Made by a program: the position numbers and the translations under genes | Origin: an uncultured Opitutia bacterium | Lineage (GTDB): Bacteria; Verrucomicrobiota; Verrucomicrobiia; Opitutales; UBA953 | Reading direction: 5' to 3' | DNA length: 8,618 nt | Assembly: GCA_937874455.1 (NCBI GenBank) | Contig: CALNBE010000096.1 | Location: 1 to 8,618 of the forward strand | Notes under the pieces: generated by a model | Databases searched by the model: none | Told to the model about the DNA's origin: nothing | What the model saw: only the letters and a program-made list of their open reading frames with translations | Shown here: positions 1-5,131 of the stretch, one piece after another | How the letters are laid out: each line of letters opens with the position of its first letter | Position numbering within the stretch: position 1 is the first letter of the stretch

Positions 1-381
1 GAGGACAAAAAGGCCCGCGACGCAGTCGAAACCCGCAACCAGCTCGACTCGCTCGTCTTCCAAGTGGACAAGCAAATCACCGAACTGGGCGACAAGATTC
101 CCGCAGCGCAAAAGAGCGAACTAGAAACCCTCGTGGCCGACGGCAAAAAGCTGCTCGAAGACAAGGATGCCTCGCCCGACGCCCTCAAGGCCCATAAGGA
201 AAAAATCGAAGCCGTCATGCAAACCATTGCTCAGGCCGTTTACAGCCAGGCCGGTGCCGCTGACGCCGCCGGATCCGACGCGGGCAGCACTGCGGGTGCC
301 GACAATTCCTCCGCCAAAAAATCCAAGGACGACAACGTCGTGGACGCCGACTTCGAAGTCGTCGACGACGACAAAAAATAA
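1..381 (+). CDS. dnaK: Molecular chaperone DnaK (Hsp70), C-terminal end only
   Basis: This is the last 126 codons of a gene that begins before the window, read in frame from base 1 to the TAA at 379-381. DnaK is the ATP-driven cytoplasmic Hsp70 that binds exposed hydrophobic peptides together with DnaJ and GrpE. What remains is the alpha-helical lid: the opening 'EDKKARDAVETRNQLDSLVF' matches the conserved DnaK helix in which Arg-Asn-Gln-(X)-Asp-Ser is typical. It is followed by helices rich in Lys, Glu and Asp, then an Ala/Gly/Ser linker, then the acidic tail 'VVDADFEVVDDDKK'. That tail is the usual DnaK C-terminus for docking partners, so the 3' end looks intact. The ATPase and substrate-binding domains lie outside the window. 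A GTG at 64 is internal and is not a start. An inverted repeat begins 15 bases after the stop, and groES follows about 500 bases on. Confidence 0.95.
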   Translation, partial: EDKKARDAVETRNQLDSLVFQVDKQITELGDKIPAAQKSELETLVADGKKLLEDKDASPDALKAHKEKIEAVMQTIAQAVYSQAGAADAAGSDAGSTAGADNSSAKKSKDDNVVDADFEVVDDDKK

Positions 382-396
382 CCGTCCCGGAATAAA

Positions 397-424
397 AACC
401 ACCGAGGGCACAGAGAACACAGAG
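397..424 (+). repeat. Left arm of 28-bp imperfect inverted repeat
   Basis: The arm reads AACCACCGAGGG followed by CACAGAGAACACAGAG. Its inner 16 bases contain CACAGAG twice, separated by AA. It pairs with 812-839 with only two mismatches (arm positions 7 and 12), and the inner 16 bases match perfectly. Homology stops sharply at both ends. In frame with the downstream gene this arm would read TTEGTENTE, but there is no start codon for it, so it is probably untranslated. Confidence 0.9.
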
Positions 425-433
425 CCTGTAAAA

Positions 434-805
434 ATGGCCCTCAACCAGATCCCCGGTGCCGTGGTGGACAGCGCGCTAAAAGTCCACTCGGCACTTGGCC
501 CTGGGTTGCTAGAATCCGCTTACGAGGCTTGTCTTTGTCACGAACTCAAAAAGCGTGGCCTACCTTACGAACGACAGAAATCGCTTCCGATTATTTATGA
601 TGGGGAACAGATTGATGCTGGTTATCGCATTGATCTGCTCGTTGAACAAAAAGTGATCGTCGAATTAAAGGCTATTGAAGCCATTAATCCCATTCACAAA
701 GCCCAGCTCCTTTCCTATCTCAAATTGTCGGGAGTCTCCATCGGTCTCCTGCTTAATTTCAATGTTCCACGCATGATTGATGGCATTGTCCGGCTCGCCA
801 ACTGA
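434..805 (+). CDS. GxxExxY family protein, PD-(D/E)XK nuclease fold
   Basis: This 123-residue protein has the family signature G24-L-L-E27-S-A-Y30 inside 'HSALGPGLLESAYEACL'. It is followed by a nuclease-like core: D67 in 'GYRIDLLVE', E77 and K79 in 'VIVELKA', and Q91 in 'KAQLLSYLK'. This is the D...ExK...Q pattern of PD-(D/E)XK enzymes, so the predicted metal-binding residues are all present. The end 'GLLLNFNVPRMIDGIVR' is also typical. The length is normal for the family (about 120-130 residues). Biological function is unknown for the family; nuclease activity is inferred from the fold only. ATG 434 is chosen because the homologous region begins there; the reading frame stays open further upstream through the repeat and dnaK but without a plausible start. 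No Shine-Dalgarno is visible. It lies between dnaK and groES, inside a pair of inverted repeats, and is more AT-rich than its neighbours, which suggests insertion. Confidence 0.93.
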   Translation: MALNQIPGAVVDSALKVHSALGPGLLESAYEACLCHELKKRGLPYERQKSLPIIYDGEQIDAGYRIDLLVEQKVIVELKAIEAINPIHKAQLLSYLKLSGVSIGLLLNFNVPRMIDGIVRLAN

Positions 806-811
806 CTTTCC

Positions 812-839
812 CTCTGTGTTCTCTGTGACCTCCGTGGTT
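812..839 (-). repeat. Right arm of 28-bp imperfect inverted repeat
   Basis: On the + strand this reads CTCTGTGTTCTCTGTG then ACCTCCGTGGTT. Its reverse complement matches 397-424 at 26 of 28 bases. It begins 6 bases after the stop of the GxxExxY gene. A run of eight T (857-864) lies 18 bases beyond it, but no local hairpin precedes that run, so I do not call a terminator there. Confidence 0.9.
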
Positions 840-883
840 CCAACTCATCCTCCCTCTTTTTTTTAACTCACACCAATCCCAAA

Positions 884-1171
884 ATGAAAATCACTCCTCT
901 CGCAGATCGTGTCCTCGTCCAAGCCGTCGAGGAAAAGGAACAAATCAAGGGTGGCATCATCATCCCCGATTCCGCCAAAGAAAAACCGCAGGAATTCAAG
1001 GTCGTGGCCGTCGGCCCCGGCAAGCTGGACGACAACGGCAAGCGCCAGCCGCTCAAGGTCAAGGTCGGCGACATCGTCCTCACTTCCCAGTGGGGCGGCA
1101 CCGAGGTTAAGCTCGACGACGTGGCCTACAAGCTCGTCAGCGAGGACGACCTGCTCGCCATCATCAAATAA
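884..1171 (+). CDS. groES: Co-chaperonin GroES (Hsp10)
   Basis: This 95-residue protein is of standard GroES length and is the lid subunit of the GroEL/GroES folding chamber in the cytoplasm. The N-terminus 'MKITPLADRVLVQAVE' is the canonical first strand. Residues about 16-36 ('EEKEQIKGGIIIPDSAKEKP') form the mobile loop, whose GGIIIP core inserts into GroEL. 'VVAVGPGK' and the C-terminal 'EDDLLAII' are also family hallmarks. The ATG at 884 gives the canonical N-terminus. The upstream sequence is CACCAATCCCAAA, with no Shine-Dalgarno. It is preceded by dnaK and the inserted GxxExxY cassette and followed directly by a terminator; groEL is not adjacent and must lie elsewhere. I see no CIRCE (HrcA) operator in the 78 bases between the GxxExxY stop and this start, so expression may depend on read-through from dnaK or on an unrecognised promoter. 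Confidence 0.97.
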   Translation: MKITPLADRVLVQAVEEKEQIKGGIIIPDSAKEKPQEFKVVAVGPGKLDDNGKRQPLKVKVGDIVLTSQWGGTEVKLDDVAYKLVSEDDLLAIIK

Positions 1172-1192
1172 GCGGTCTTTCCGCCCAAAACG

Positions 1193-1227
1193 AAAAAGCC
1201 CGGAGCAAATTTTCCTCCGGGCTTTTT
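1193..1227 (+). terminator. Intrinsic terminator after groES, usable in both directions
   Basis: A perfect 13-bp stem is formed by AAAAAGCCCGGAG (1193-1205) and CTCCGGGCTTTTT (1215-1227), with a 9-base loop (1206-1214). The T run on the right serves groES. The A run on the left becomes a T run on the other strand and would serve the convergent HAD gene, which ends at 1255. Confidence 0.9.
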
Positions 1228-1254
1228 CATGCACTGCCGCAAGGGAAACGACTC

Positions 1255-1884
1255 TTAAATTTCTCCCGCCTTAGAATCCTCCTTTTCCTCCGTGCCCGTT
1301 TTTTCCTCCGCAGCAACCCCACCGCGATGGCGGCCAGGATCCAGTTGGTTTTCCTCCGTGCCCGTTTTTTCCTCCGCAGCAACCCTCGGACGGGGCGGTT
1401 GGTAAAAAGTTTCATTAACAACCTCGTCGGATAAAATCGGCACACGGGGCCGGCCAAAAACCGAGGGGCTCAAAAACGGCCTTCCGGTATTTTGCACCAC
1501 CTGCACCGCCCGGTCATCCCATAGCTCGATCATATCAAAGTCCTTGCCATTAGTCACCTCCAGCTCCGGCAAACCCTGCGCCGTCAGCCATTTTTTCACT
1601 GCGGGAATCAGCTCCGGTTTGGAGGCGCGGGCGGTGACAATTTTCACCGTCATTCCCTTGGAGAGCCAGTATTTCACGCGCCGCAACATCAACGGCACCG
1701 GTTTGCCGACATGGTCGTCGCCCTTCCAAGGACCGTCGCAGGCCAGCGTGCCATCGAGATCGACGCCGATCCACGGCTTCGCTTCCGGGCGCTGCGGTTT
1801 GTGCTCCGGCTGCCGCTCCTCCGGCAACGCCTCCTCCAGCTCCGGTTTTTTCCAACCAAAGAGTTTTTTCAAAAATCCTGTCAT
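1255..1884 (-). CDS. HAD-like phosphohydrolase with duplicated acidic C-terminal tail
   Basis: This 209-residue protein is probably cytoplasmic. The core shows HAD motif I (D42-L-D44-G-T46 in 'WIGVDLDGTLA'), motif II (T84 in 'KIVTARAS'), a lysine candidate (K114 in 'NGKDFD') and the acidic motif 'LWDDRAV' (D123, D124). A catalytically complete phosphatase or nucleotidase is therefore plausible. From memory, similar short HAD proteins with '...ELYDDRAVQV..NTG' occur in phages and bacteria, usually without a known substrate. The N-terminus 'MTGFLKKLFGWKK' is a short amphipathic basic segment. The start at 1884 is chosen because upstream codons to 1962 look unconstrained; the longer form adds 26 residues. 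The C-terminal about 40 residues carry VAAEEKTGTEE twice (168-178 and 190-200), from an exact DNA duplication, and look disordered. It is convergent with groES and divergent from the MFS gene. Confidence 0.75.
   Translation of the reverse strand: MTGFLKKLFGWKKPELEEALPEERQPEHKPQRPEAKPWIGVDLDGTLACDGPWKGDDHVGKPVPLMLRRVKYWLSKGMTVKIVTARASKPELIPAVKKWLTAQGLPELEVTNGKDFDMIELWDDRAVQVVQNTGRPFLSPSVFGRPRVPILSDEVVNETFYQPPRPRVAAEEKTGTEENQLDPGRHRGGVAAEEKTGTEEKEDSKAGEI
1283..1319 (-). repeat. 37-bp direct repeat, copy 1 (3' end of the HAD gene)
   Basis: On the + strand it reads TTTTCCTCCGTGCCCG, then TTTTTTCCTCCGCAGCAACCC. It is identical over 37 bases to 1349-1385, offset by 66 bases, so both copies are read in the same frame and encode VAAEEKTGTEE. 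Each copy itself contains TTTTCCTCCG twice. Confidence 0.95.
1349..1385 (-). repeat. 37-bp direct repeat, copy 2 (3' end of the HAD gene)
   Basis: Exact copy of 1283-1319. The 29 bases between the copies encode an unrelated linker (NQLDPGRHRG). The 66-base spacing is 22 codons, so gain or loss of a unit would keep the frame. Confidence 0.95.
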
Positions 1885-2134
1885 GCCTCGAAGGAAAATG
1901 GTGTGTGAAAACAAACGGCGGCCAGCATTCCGGCCACGCGATTGGCCCAGCAAAGGAACCAATCCGGCCTTGGCGAGTCTTTGCTTTGTGAAAGCCTTTC
2001 TTCCGCCGCATTAACTGTTAGCCGATCCCATCCGTTTTATTGCTTAGTATCACGGAGCAAATTTGTCCAATGTGCTGTTTTAATCCCCTGTCATTCCTGT
2101 TTTGCTCACTCCAGACGAAAAATCAACATACCTC
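1885..2134. other. Divergent intergenic region between the HAD and MFS genes
   Basis: These 250 bases must hold the promoters for both divergent genes. I see no convincing -35/-10 pair. The part next to the MFS gene (about 2015-2134) is AT-richer and contains a near-palindrome at 2054-2068. The part next to the HAD gene (1885-1962) is open in the HAD frame, so the HAD start could lie further upstream. Confidence 0.5.
2054..2068. promoter_or_regulatory. Possible operator: near-palindrome GGAgCAAATTTGTCC
   Basis: A perfect 8-base palindrome CAAATTTG is flanked by GGA on the left (one extra G) and TCC on the right. It lies 66 bases upstream of the MFS start, in the AT-rich part of the divergent region, where a regulator of a sugar-acid carrier could bind. 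A palindrome this short can occur by chance. Confidence 0.2.
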
Positions 2135-3577
2135 ATGACCGCCCCCGACTCCCGCAAAACCAACTACCGTTGGACCATCTGCACCCTACTTTTCGTTGCC
2201 ACCACGATCAACTATCTGGATCGGCAGGTGCTCTCGCTTACTTGGGCGGATTTTATCGCTCCGGAATTTCACTGGAGCAATAATGACTACGGCAATATCA
2301 CCGCGCTTTTCTCCCTTTTCTATGCGATCAGCATGCTGTTCGCCGGACGCCTCATCGACTGGCTCGACACCAAGAAGGGATTCCTTTGGGCCATCGGCAT
2401 CTGGTCGGTCGGCGCATGCATTCACGCCTATTGCGGCATCGCCACCTCGGGTATTTTGACCGGGCACTGGCTGGTCAGCTTCGAGGGCGCGCGGGAAATC
2501 ATCGGCACGGTGGACAATGTCGCTAAGGTCACCTCGGTCAGCGTCTCCCTCTTTATCTTCGCCCGGCTGGTGCTGGCCATCGGTGAGGGCGGTAATTTCC
2601 CCGCCTCCATCAAGGCGGTGGCGGAATTTTTCCCGAAAAAAGACCGGGGCTTCGCCACCAGTATTTTCAACTCCGGCTGCACTATCGGAGCCTTGGCCGC
2701 GCCGCTGACCATTCCCGCCATCGCCTTTGCCTGGGGCTGGGAAATGGCCTTCATCATCATCGGCGGACTTGGCTTTCTTTGGATGGGATTCTGGGTCTTC
2801 ATGTATAAGAAACCAGAACAGCACCCCAGGGTTAACGCCGCAGAACTGGCCTACATCCAGCAGGACCAGGATGAGTCCGCCGTTTCCTCCGGCGCGCCAA
2901 AGCGCAAGGTCTCCGTGCTCAACTGCCTGCGCTACCGCCAAACCTGGGCTTTCATCCTCGGCAAATTTCTCACCGACGGGGTTTGGTGGTTTTTCCTCTT
3001 CTGGATGCCCGCCTATCTGAGCGCGGTTTACGACATCAAGTCCTCCGACGCCGCCGGGCAGCTCGCGATTTTTGTCCTCTACGCCATCACCATGCTGGCG
3101 ATTATCGGCGGCTGGTTGCCCACCTATTTCATCGAGAAAAAAGGCATGAATCCCTACGCAGGCCGGATGCGGGCCATGCTAATTTTCGCCTTCTTTCCTT
3201 TGCTCGCGCTGTTCGCGCAACCGCTGGGCACACTCAGCTACTGGTTCCCGGTAGTCATCATCGGCATCGCCGGAGCCGCCCACCAATCTTGGTCCGCCAA
3301 CATTTTCACCACAGTCAGCGACATGTTCCCGAAACACGCCGTGGCCACTGTTACCGGCATCGGCGGCATGGCGGGCGGTTTCAGCTCGGTGATTTTCAAC
3401 AAAAGCTCCGGCCTGCTTTTTGATTACGCCAAGGAAACGGAAATGACGCTCCTCCACTTCAAGGGCATCGAATCCGGCTACTTCATCATGTTCTGCTGCT
3501 GCGCCGTCGCCTATCTAATCGGCTGGATCGTGATGAAGACCTTGGTGCCGCGCTACGAGGTCATCACCAACCTCTAA
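2135..3577 (+). CDS. MFS transporter, hexuronate / anion:cation symporter (ACS) type
   Basis: This 480-residue, about 12-helix inner-membrane carrier resembles ExuT-type proteins that import hexuronates such as galacturonate or glucuronate with protons. Seen directly: first helix 'WTICTLLFVATTINYLDR' (13-30), the MFS loop 2-3 motif 'GRLIDWLDTKKG' (71-82), the ACS hallmark 'GEGGNFPASIKAVAEFFPKKDRG' (from 150), 'IFNSGCTIGALAAP', a basic central loop near 'PKRKVS', and a second hydrophobic half. An unusual stretch of about 35 mostly polar residues (about 100-137) lies between helices 3 and 4. ATG 2135 is preferred over the TTG at 2102 because the normal cytoplasmic N-terminus starts there; no Shine-Dalgarno is present. 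The exact substrate cannot be read from the sequence, and no uronate-catabolism genes lie nearby. It is followed 48 bases later by a HAD gene that may share its transcript. Confidence 0.85.
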   Translation: MTAPDSRKTNYRWTICTLLFVATTINYLDRQVLSLTWADFIAPEFHWSNNDYGNITALFSLFYAISMLFAGRLIDWLDTKKGFLWAIGIWSVGACIHAYCGIATSGILTGHWLVSFEGAREIIGTVDNVAKVTSVSVSLFIFARLVLAIGEGGNFPASIKAVAEFFPKKDRGFATSIFNSGCTIGALAAPLTIPAIAFAWGWEMAFIIIGGLGFLWMGFWVFMYKKPEQHPRVNAAELAYIQQDQDESAVSSGAPKRKVSVLNCLRYRQTWAFILGKFLTDGVWWFFLFWMPAYLSAVYDIKSSDAAGQLAIFVLYAITMLAIIGGWLPTYFIEKKGMNPYAGRMRAMLIFAFFPLLALFAQPLGTLSYWFPVVIIGIAGAAHQSWSANIFTTVSDMFPKHAVATVTGIGGMAGGFSSVIFNKSSGLLFDYAKETEMTLLHFKGIESGYFIMFCCCAVAYLIGWIVMKTLVPRYEVITNL

Positions 3578-3588
3578 TCACAAAAGAA

Positions 3589-3618
3589 GATTGCCCGCGC
3601 CCGTCCGGCAGGGCAATC
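3589..3618 (+). other. Hairpin between the MFS and HAD genes
   Basis: An 8-bp stem, GATTGCCC (3589-3596) with GGGCAATC (3611-3618), has a 14-base GC-rich loop and ends 7 bases before the downstream ATG. There is no T run, so it is not a standard terminator. It could affect translation start or mRNA processing between the two genes, or be chance. Confidence 0.35.
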
Positions 3619-3625
3619 GACTCCC

Positions 3626-4279
3626 ATGCGCAAAGAACGGATTCGCGACTACCGCCACGTCTCCTGGGACTGGAACGGCACCCTGCTCAACGACACTTGG
3701 CTCTGTCTCGAATGCCTGAACGCCGTCGCCGCCCAAGGCGGCTATCCGCCGATCGACCTTCCCCGCTACCGCGCGGTTTACGGCTTCCCGGTGCAAAGCA
3801 TCTACGAGGCGCTCAACATGCCGACCGATCCCGAGAGCTTTCGCATCTCCAGCATCGCCTACATGGACGCCTATGAAAGCCGCCGGAGCGAATGCGGGCT
3901 CCATGCAGGCGCAAAGGAAATCCTCGACCGGCTCCATGCGGCGCAAATCCCCCAATCCATTTTCTCCGCCTACCCGCAGGATTTCCTCGAAGCCATCGTC
4001 CGCGAATACCAGCTCGGGCATTTCTTCGGCCAACTCAGCGGCAATGACAGCATCTTCACCAACAGCAAGGCCCACCGCGCCCGCGCCCACTTTTCCTCCC
4101 TCGGCGTTTCCTTTGACGACATCCTTTACTGCGGCGACACCACCCACGACGCTGAGGTTGCCCAGTCACTGGGCATCGACTGCGTCCTCGTCGCCAGCGG
4201 CCACCAAGCTCGCGAACGGCTCGAACCGCTGGGCGTCAAGGTCGTCGCCGACTTCGCCGAGCTGATCCGGCTTTTTTAA
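3626..4279 (+). CDS. HAD hydrolase, phosphoglycolate-phosphatase-like
   Basis: This 217-residue protein has a full HAD core with an alpha-helical C1 cap. Motif I is D15-W-N-G-T19 in 'VSWDWNGTLLND', motif II is the serine in 'SIFSAYPQ', motif III is the lysine of 'SKAHRARAH', and motif IV is 'ILYCGDTTHDAEVA'. The layout is that of the Gph/COG0546 group, which removes phosphate from small molecules such as 2-phosphoglycolate; the true substrate is unknown. The second acidic residue of DxDGT, normally the general acid/base, is Asn17 here. From memory, 'DWNGTL' is a recurring variant in this group, so the protein need not be inactive. ATG 3626 is the natural start just before motif I. It lies 48 bases after the MFS gene on the same strand and is convergent with the secreted-protein gene. 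Confidence 0.88.
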   Translation: MRKERIRDYRHVSWDWNGTLLNDTWLCLECLNAVAAQGGYPPIDLPRYRAVYGFPVQSIYEALNMPTDPESFRISSIAYMDAYESRRSECGLHAGAKEILDRLHAAQIPQSIFSAYPQDFLEAIVREYQLGHFFGQLSGNDSIFTNSKAHRARAHFSSLGVSFDDILYCGDTTHDAEVAQSLGIDCVLVASGHQARERLEPLGVKVVADFAELIRLF

Positions 4280-4318
4280 ATTTTCCTCCCGCCAATTTCC
4301 CCTGCGTCAACCCCACAT

Positions 4319-4346
4319 GCGGGGCGCGAAGGAAAATCCGCCCCGC
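4319..4346. terminator. Possible GC-rich hairpin between convergent genes
   Basis: GCGGGGCG (4319-4326) pairs with CGCCCCGC (4339-4346) around a 12-base loop, in the 73-base gap between two converging genes. The T-rich sequence after it (CTATTTCTTCC) is weak, so this is a likely but not classic transcription barrier. Confidence 0.4.
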
Positions 4347-4352
4347 CGTCTG

Positions 4353-5084
4353 CTATTTCTTCCAAACCAGCGTCCAAGTGGTCTTGCTGGCGTCGTCGTC
4401 GATCTGAAAAACCGCGCCATCCCGCAACGCTCGCCGCAAGGTTGATTCCGAATAAGGCCGCGTCTTGGGATCCTCTTTCTTTTGCTGCGCATTCAACGCC
4501 TCCCGCAGTTGGGCAAACAGCACCTTGGTTTCCGCGCGACCGGAATTCCCCACCTCCGCCGCCTCAAAAACCTTTGACGGATACTTGGTCTGCGGCAAAC
4601 GTTCCCCTGCGACCGCCAGTTGCTTGGCCAGCAACTCCGAGGGCTTGCCAATTTTCCCCAACTGGCCGGCATCACCGCCTTTGACCAGCACGGCCTCGCC
4701 GTTCACCAGCCGAAATGTCGCGCTCAATTTTTGGAGCTTCACCTTATTCCCAAAGGAACTTCCTCCTGAAACCTGCGGTTTCAGCCCGGTCATTATCCCC
4801 GCCACCTCTCTGGGTGGCAGCAAAAGAAGAATTTCGCCGCCCGCCGCAGAATCTGCCGTCGCCGTGGCAATCGGTACCACCGCATAAGGCGCTTCCATGC
4901 TGAAACGTCCGGCATTTCCCATGCTGGCCACATAAGTTTCCACCGTCTTGCCATCGTAGGTTTTGGCATCGGCAGTCCAAGTTTTGGCCACCGAAGGCAG
5001 CGTTTTCTCCTTGCGGGACTGCGCAGGCAAAAACACCGGAGCACCCAAGCATACCAAGGCAAGCAACAAACGGCAGGTTTTCAT
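4353..5084 (-). CDS. Secreted/periplasmic protein of unknown function
   Basis: This 243-residue protein begins with a clear Sec signal peptide: basic MKTCR, hydrophobic 'LLLALVCLGAPVFLP', and a probable signal peptidase I site after A21-Q-S23. C12 is not in a good lipobox. The mature part has a short 'TWTADAKTYDGKTVETYV' segment, an Ala/Gly-rich stretch with 'EILLLLPPREV' (84-94), and a charged, probably helical C-terminus ending 'TWTLVWKK'. I recognise no catalytic motif or known domain. ATG 5084 is chosen because it starts the signal peptide directly; a TTG three codons upstream is less likely. It lies 47 bases downstream of pyrD on the same strand, so the two are likely co-transcribed, but there is no evident functional link. 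Confidence 0.7.
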   Translation of the reverse strand: MKTCRLLLALVCLGAPVFLPAQSRKEKTLPSVAKTWTADAKTYDGKTVETYVASMGNAGRFSMEAPYAVVPIATATADSAAGGEILLLLPPREVAGIMTGLKPQVSGGSSFGNKVKLQKLSATFRLVNGEAVLVKGGDAGQLGKIGKPSELLAKQLAVAGERLPQTKYPSKVFEAAEVGNSGRAETKVLFAQLREALNAQQKKEDPKTRPYSESTLRRALRDGAVFQIDDDASKTTWTLVWKK

Positions 5085-5131
5085 ACCCGCCAAGGAATGC
5101 TTTCTCCGTTCCGCGTCAATCCCACATCAAT

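Larger units (their letters stand above)
397..839 (+). mobile_element. Candidate 443-bp inverted-repeat-bounded cassette carrying a GxxExxY gene
   Basis: Two 28-bp arms (397-424 and 812-839) are reverse complements at 26 of 28 positions and enclose one short gene, 434-805. The left arm ends 9 bases before the ATG, and the right arm starts 6 bases after the stop, so the repeats fit the gene closely. The enclosed gene is visibly more AT-rich than dnaK and groES on either side. No target-site duplication is evident just outside the arms (AATAAA on the left, CAACTC on the right), and no transposase is encoded. If it is mobile, it would have to be moved in trans, or by the nuclease-fold protein it encodes. 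From memory, GxxExxY genes in other bacteria are often found next to CACAGAG-type repeats. I could not check this. The mobile interpretation is inference; the repeat structure is seen directly. Confidence 0.55.

Noticed and set aside
167..433. Upstream open frame fused to the GxxExxY gene
   Set aside because: It overlaps the real dnaK 3' end in another frame and its translation is low-complexity Pro/Thr/Ser; GxxExxY homology starts only at 434.
391..845. Target-site duplication around the cassette
   Set aside because: The bases just outside the arms (AATAAA and CAACTC) do not match, so no duplication can be claimed.
841..883. Terminator or CIRCE operator before groES
   Set aside because: There is a T8 run at 857-864 but no adjacent local hairpin, and no TTAGCACTC/GAGTGCTAA inverted pair.
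1283..1385. Two 37-bp repeats with a 29-bp spacer as a mini CRISPR
   Set aside because: There are only two copies, lying in frame inside a coding region, with an internal repeat and no cas genes nearby; a coding duplication explains it.
2186..2941. 251-codon open frame on the minus strand
   Set aside because: It lies wholly inside the MFS gene, and its translation is a Gly/Asp-rich antisense shadow with no recognisable domain.
3578..4147. 189-codon open frame on the minus strand
   Set aside because: Antisense shadow of the HAD gene at 3626-4279, which has all expected motifs.
4311..4324. CCCC/GGGG hairpin after the HAD gene
   Set aside because: Only four base pairs before a mismatch; the overlapping 8-bp stem at 4319-4346 is better.
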